Positions 33,752 to 35,424 of a stretch of DNA of 35,424 nt are shown here, one piece after another; the stretch's first letter is position 1; each line of letters starts with the position of its first letter. The stretch is from positions 1 to 35,424 of the forward strand of contig JAEOUE010000160.1 in the NCBI GenBank assembly GCA_016839515.1, in the 5' to 3' direction. The notes under the pieces are model-generated. The model worked only from the letters and a program-made list of their open reading frames with translations. It was not told the origin of the DNA and did no database searches. Made by a program: the position numbers and the translations under genes. This DNA comes from Candidatus Hodarchaeum mangrovi. Its GTDB lineage: Archaea > Asgardarchaeota > Heimdallarchaeia > Hodarchaeales > Hodarchaeaceae.

Positions 33752-34801
33752 TTAGAAAGCCCTTCTAACAGAAAAATCTGCTATTTTCTCTAGATCTTCT
33801 CTTAATTTTTCATCCTTTAACGTGGTGGTTGTCAAAACCATTTTTGCCTTGTTTGCCCACTTTTCTGCTTCTTGTAAAACTTCATCTCTGACATTTGCTT
33901 TTTCAATCAAAGGGATACTTTTTGATATCCTTTCTTCATCACTCAAATTTGAGCTTGTAAGATATTTATGTAACAATTCAGAATCTTCTTGAGTCAATTT
34001 TTCAAAAGCTTTTACGATAGCGAAATTACCTAATTTTTGTTCAATGATATCTTTATAGACTACTTTTCCGAATTCATCAGCTGTCGCAAATAAATCAAGG
34101 TAATCATCAGCAATCTGAAATGCAATGCCTGTAGCCCAACCAAATTTTTCTGCACAAGCCTGTTCTTCTAATGAAGCTCCTCCTACTAACGCACCTAATT
34201 TACACGCAGCTGCAATCAATGCAGCAGTTTTTCCTGTTATCATCCTGCGATAATCTCTAAACGAAACATGTTTAAAGCGATGTGTTTGAAAGTATTTATG
34301 AATTCGATCTTCTTTTTGTTCAAATAAAACATCTAGTCGTTCTCCTTCAGTTAATGCTCGAATTGCTTCAGAATATATTGCAATTGTTGAATTAAAATGC
34401 TTACCTGTACCTTTTGCAGCCTCAAATACAGCTTCACGATGAATTATTCCTGATAAAATAGCAAATTCATCACCGAATTTTGCTCGAGTAGTAGGTTTTC
34501 CACGACGAAGATCTCCTCGATCAATGATATCATCAAGAATTAATGAATAAGTGTGAATTAGTTCGATTCCTGCAGCTGCTGCTTTTGCTTCATAATCGTC
34601 AGATGCAATCCCAAATGCTTTAGCAAAAATTAAAGTCAAGGCAGGACGTAATCTTTTTCCACCAGTAAAAGTCTGCCACTTTATTAAATCCTTAAAATCG
34701 TTGTTAATGCCCTTAAGTAAAAAATTATACATTAATGGCTCTACAGAAGCACCAAGAAGGCTCATTTCTTTTAAAACTTTCTCTAAAGATCTGTTATTCA
34801 T
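33752..34801 (-). CDS. Polyprenyl diphosphate synthase, probably geranylgeranyl diphosphate synthase
   Basis: Trans-isoprenyl diphosphate synthase of about 349 residues, making the C20 or longer precursor of archaeal ether lipids. Both aspartate-rich motifs are visible: DDIID (90-94) with the following RGDLRRGKPT, and DDYLD (232-236) preceded by GIAFQIA. The GGKRLRP substrate motif lies at 47-53, and the helix before the first motif reads HTYSLIL. Chain length depends on residues upstream of the first motif, which I cannot interpret with certainty. ATG at 34,813 is also in frame, but GGTGA sits five bases ahead of the ATG at 34,801. A TATA-like TTTTAAAATTTATT lies upstream. The two C-terminal signature regions are intact. 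Confidence 0.9.
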   Translation of the reverse strand: MNNRSLEKVLKEMSLLGASVEPLMYNFLLKGINNDFKDLIKWQTFTGGKRLRPALTLIFAKAFGIASDDYEAKAAAAGIELIHTYSLILDDIIDRGDLRRGKPTTRAKFGDEFAILSGIIHREAVFEAAKGTGKHFNSTIAIYSEAIRALTEGERLDVLFEQKEDRIHKYFQTHRFKHVSFRDYRRMITGKTAALIAAACKLGALVGGASLEEQACAEKFGWATGIAFQIADDYLDLFATADEFGKVVYKDIIEQKLGNFAIVKAFEKLTQEDSELLHKYLTSSNLSDEERISKSIPLIEKANVRDEVLQEAEKWANKAKMVLTTTTLKDEKLREDLEKIADFSVRRAF

Positions 34802-34948
34802 GATTGTCACCATCTTGAAGTTTTTCGATTGGTCTTTTCTTTTTTTAATACTAAATTTTAAAAAATATGTTTTAAAATTTATTTTCAGTCATCCTAAATG
34901 TATCTTATTTAAATTCTAAATTACTGAAAAAGAATAATATTGATCCAT

Positions 34949-35424
34949 TTATTGTTTTAAGGTTAATTCTTGGTGTAATATCCAATCAGAAGCTTCCTTT
35001 AAAGAATCCACAATGATTGTTGGAGAAGAATACTCTTGCAATATATCTTTATTGACTAATCCAGTTGTAAGACCAATTGTTTTCACCCCAGCCCTTGTTC
35101 CAGCAATAATATCAACTGGCATATCACCTAAAAAAAAGCTTAAGTCAGAGGATGAAGAACAGCCTTCAAAAGCTAAGATTAATCCTTCAGGGTCTGGCTT
35201 TAACTTTTTCACATCATTACGTGAAATTAATGCATTTGGATTGAAAAAATGGTACAACTCATTTTTTTCTAAAATAAAAACTAGTTGTTTTTTTGAGGCT
35301 AAAGTGAAAATACCGAGTTCAAAACCTGCCTCTTTCAATCTTGTTAAGCTATCTATTGTATCTGAAAAGGGAATAGCTGATGAATAAATTTCCTTTGCTT
35401 TCCGTACACATTGAATTGCAAAAA
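34949..35424 (-). CDS. HAD-superfamily hydrolase, partial at the window edge
   Basis: The frame is open to the right end of the window, so the N-terminus, including the nucleophile DxDGT motif, lies outside. The visible 158 codons include part of the cap (PFSDTIDSLTRLKEAGFELG), motif II (FTLASKK), motif III Lys in KKLKPDPEG, and motif IV GDMPVDIIAGTRAGVKTIGL. These place it among phosphoglycolate-phosphatase-like HAD enzymes. An internal TTG at 35,338 is a possible start in isolation, but the upstream codons clearly continue the family pattern. The substrate cannot be told. Confidence 0.85.
   Translation of the reverse strand, partial: FAIQCVRKAKEIYSSAIPFSDTIDSLTRLKEAGFELGIFTLASKKQLVFILEKNELYHFFNPNALISRNDVKKLKPDPEGLILAFEGCSSSSDLSFFLGDMPVDIIAGTRAGVKTIGLTTGLVNKDILQEYSSPTIIVDSLKEASDWILHQELTLKQ

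Noticed and set aside
1..35424. CRISPR arrays, insertion sequences, integrases, tRNA and rRNA genes
   Set aside because: I looked for regular repeats, transposase-like proteins and paired tRNA arms and saw none.

Overview
The window is AT-rich archaeal DNA, most likely from an Asgard archaeon and probably the Heimdallarchaeia side of that group. The archaeal marks are a TFE (TFIIE-alpha-type) transcription factor, TATA-box promoters and a polyprenyl diphosphate synthase. The Asgard marks are an MglA/Rag-type small GTPase, roadblock/LC7-type proteins, an arrestin-fold protein, and a tail-anchored coiled-coil protein whose heptad register fits a Q-SNARE. The taxonomic call is inference from gene content only.

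Layout. 1-2.5 kb: a PIG-L/BshB1-like deacetylase, an MglA-like GTPase, and a decayed duplicate of that GTPase's 3' end. 2.5-4.4 kb: urocanate hydratase (hutU). 4.5-9.1 kb: a compact four-gene plus-strand operon of a small membrane protein, a 945-residue ChlD-like protein (degenerate AAA+, four membrane segments, VWA domain), an arrestin-like protein, and a second small membrane protein. 9.2-12.1 kb (minus): a membrane transglutaminase-like protein and a membrane-anchored metzincin-type protease. 12.3-16.3 kb (minus): an oligopeptide ABC transporter, dppBCDF. 16.6-18.7 kb: a frameshifted roadblock/longin-type gene back to back with a 5'-truncated RiPP-type radical SAM gene; both seem to have lost their 5' ends at one junction near 17,010. 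18.8-20.7 kb (minus): the peptide-binding lipoprotein of the transporter. 21.0-22.6 kb: a small membrane protein and a stand-alone ChlI/BchI-like AAA+ ATPase. 22.7-28.2 kb: histidine ammonia-lyase (hutH), an M20D amidohydrolase, a glutamine synthetase-family protein and imidazolonepropionase (hutI). 28.2-31.4 kb (minus): a large subtilisin-family protease with a site-1-protease-like layout. 31.7-35.4 kb: the SNARE-like protein, a roadblock protein, TFE, a GGPP synthase-type enzyme and a partial HAD phosphatase.

Two themes run through the window. One is protein and amino-acid scavenging: extracellular proteases, a peptide ABC transporter with its binding protein, an amidohydrolase, and the first three enzymes of histidine degradation (hutH, hutU, hutI) at scattered sites with a GS-family enzyme beside hutI. 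No enzyme for the last step (formiminoglutamate to glutamate) is visible. The other is eukaryote-like membrane and signalling machinery: GTPase, roadblock proteins, arrestin fold, SNARE-like coiled coil. The least familiar unit is the 4.5-9.1 kb operon, which places a membrane-embedded ChlD-like protein directly before an arrestin-fold protein, with a catalytically intact ChlI-like ATPase 12 kb away as a possible motor partner.
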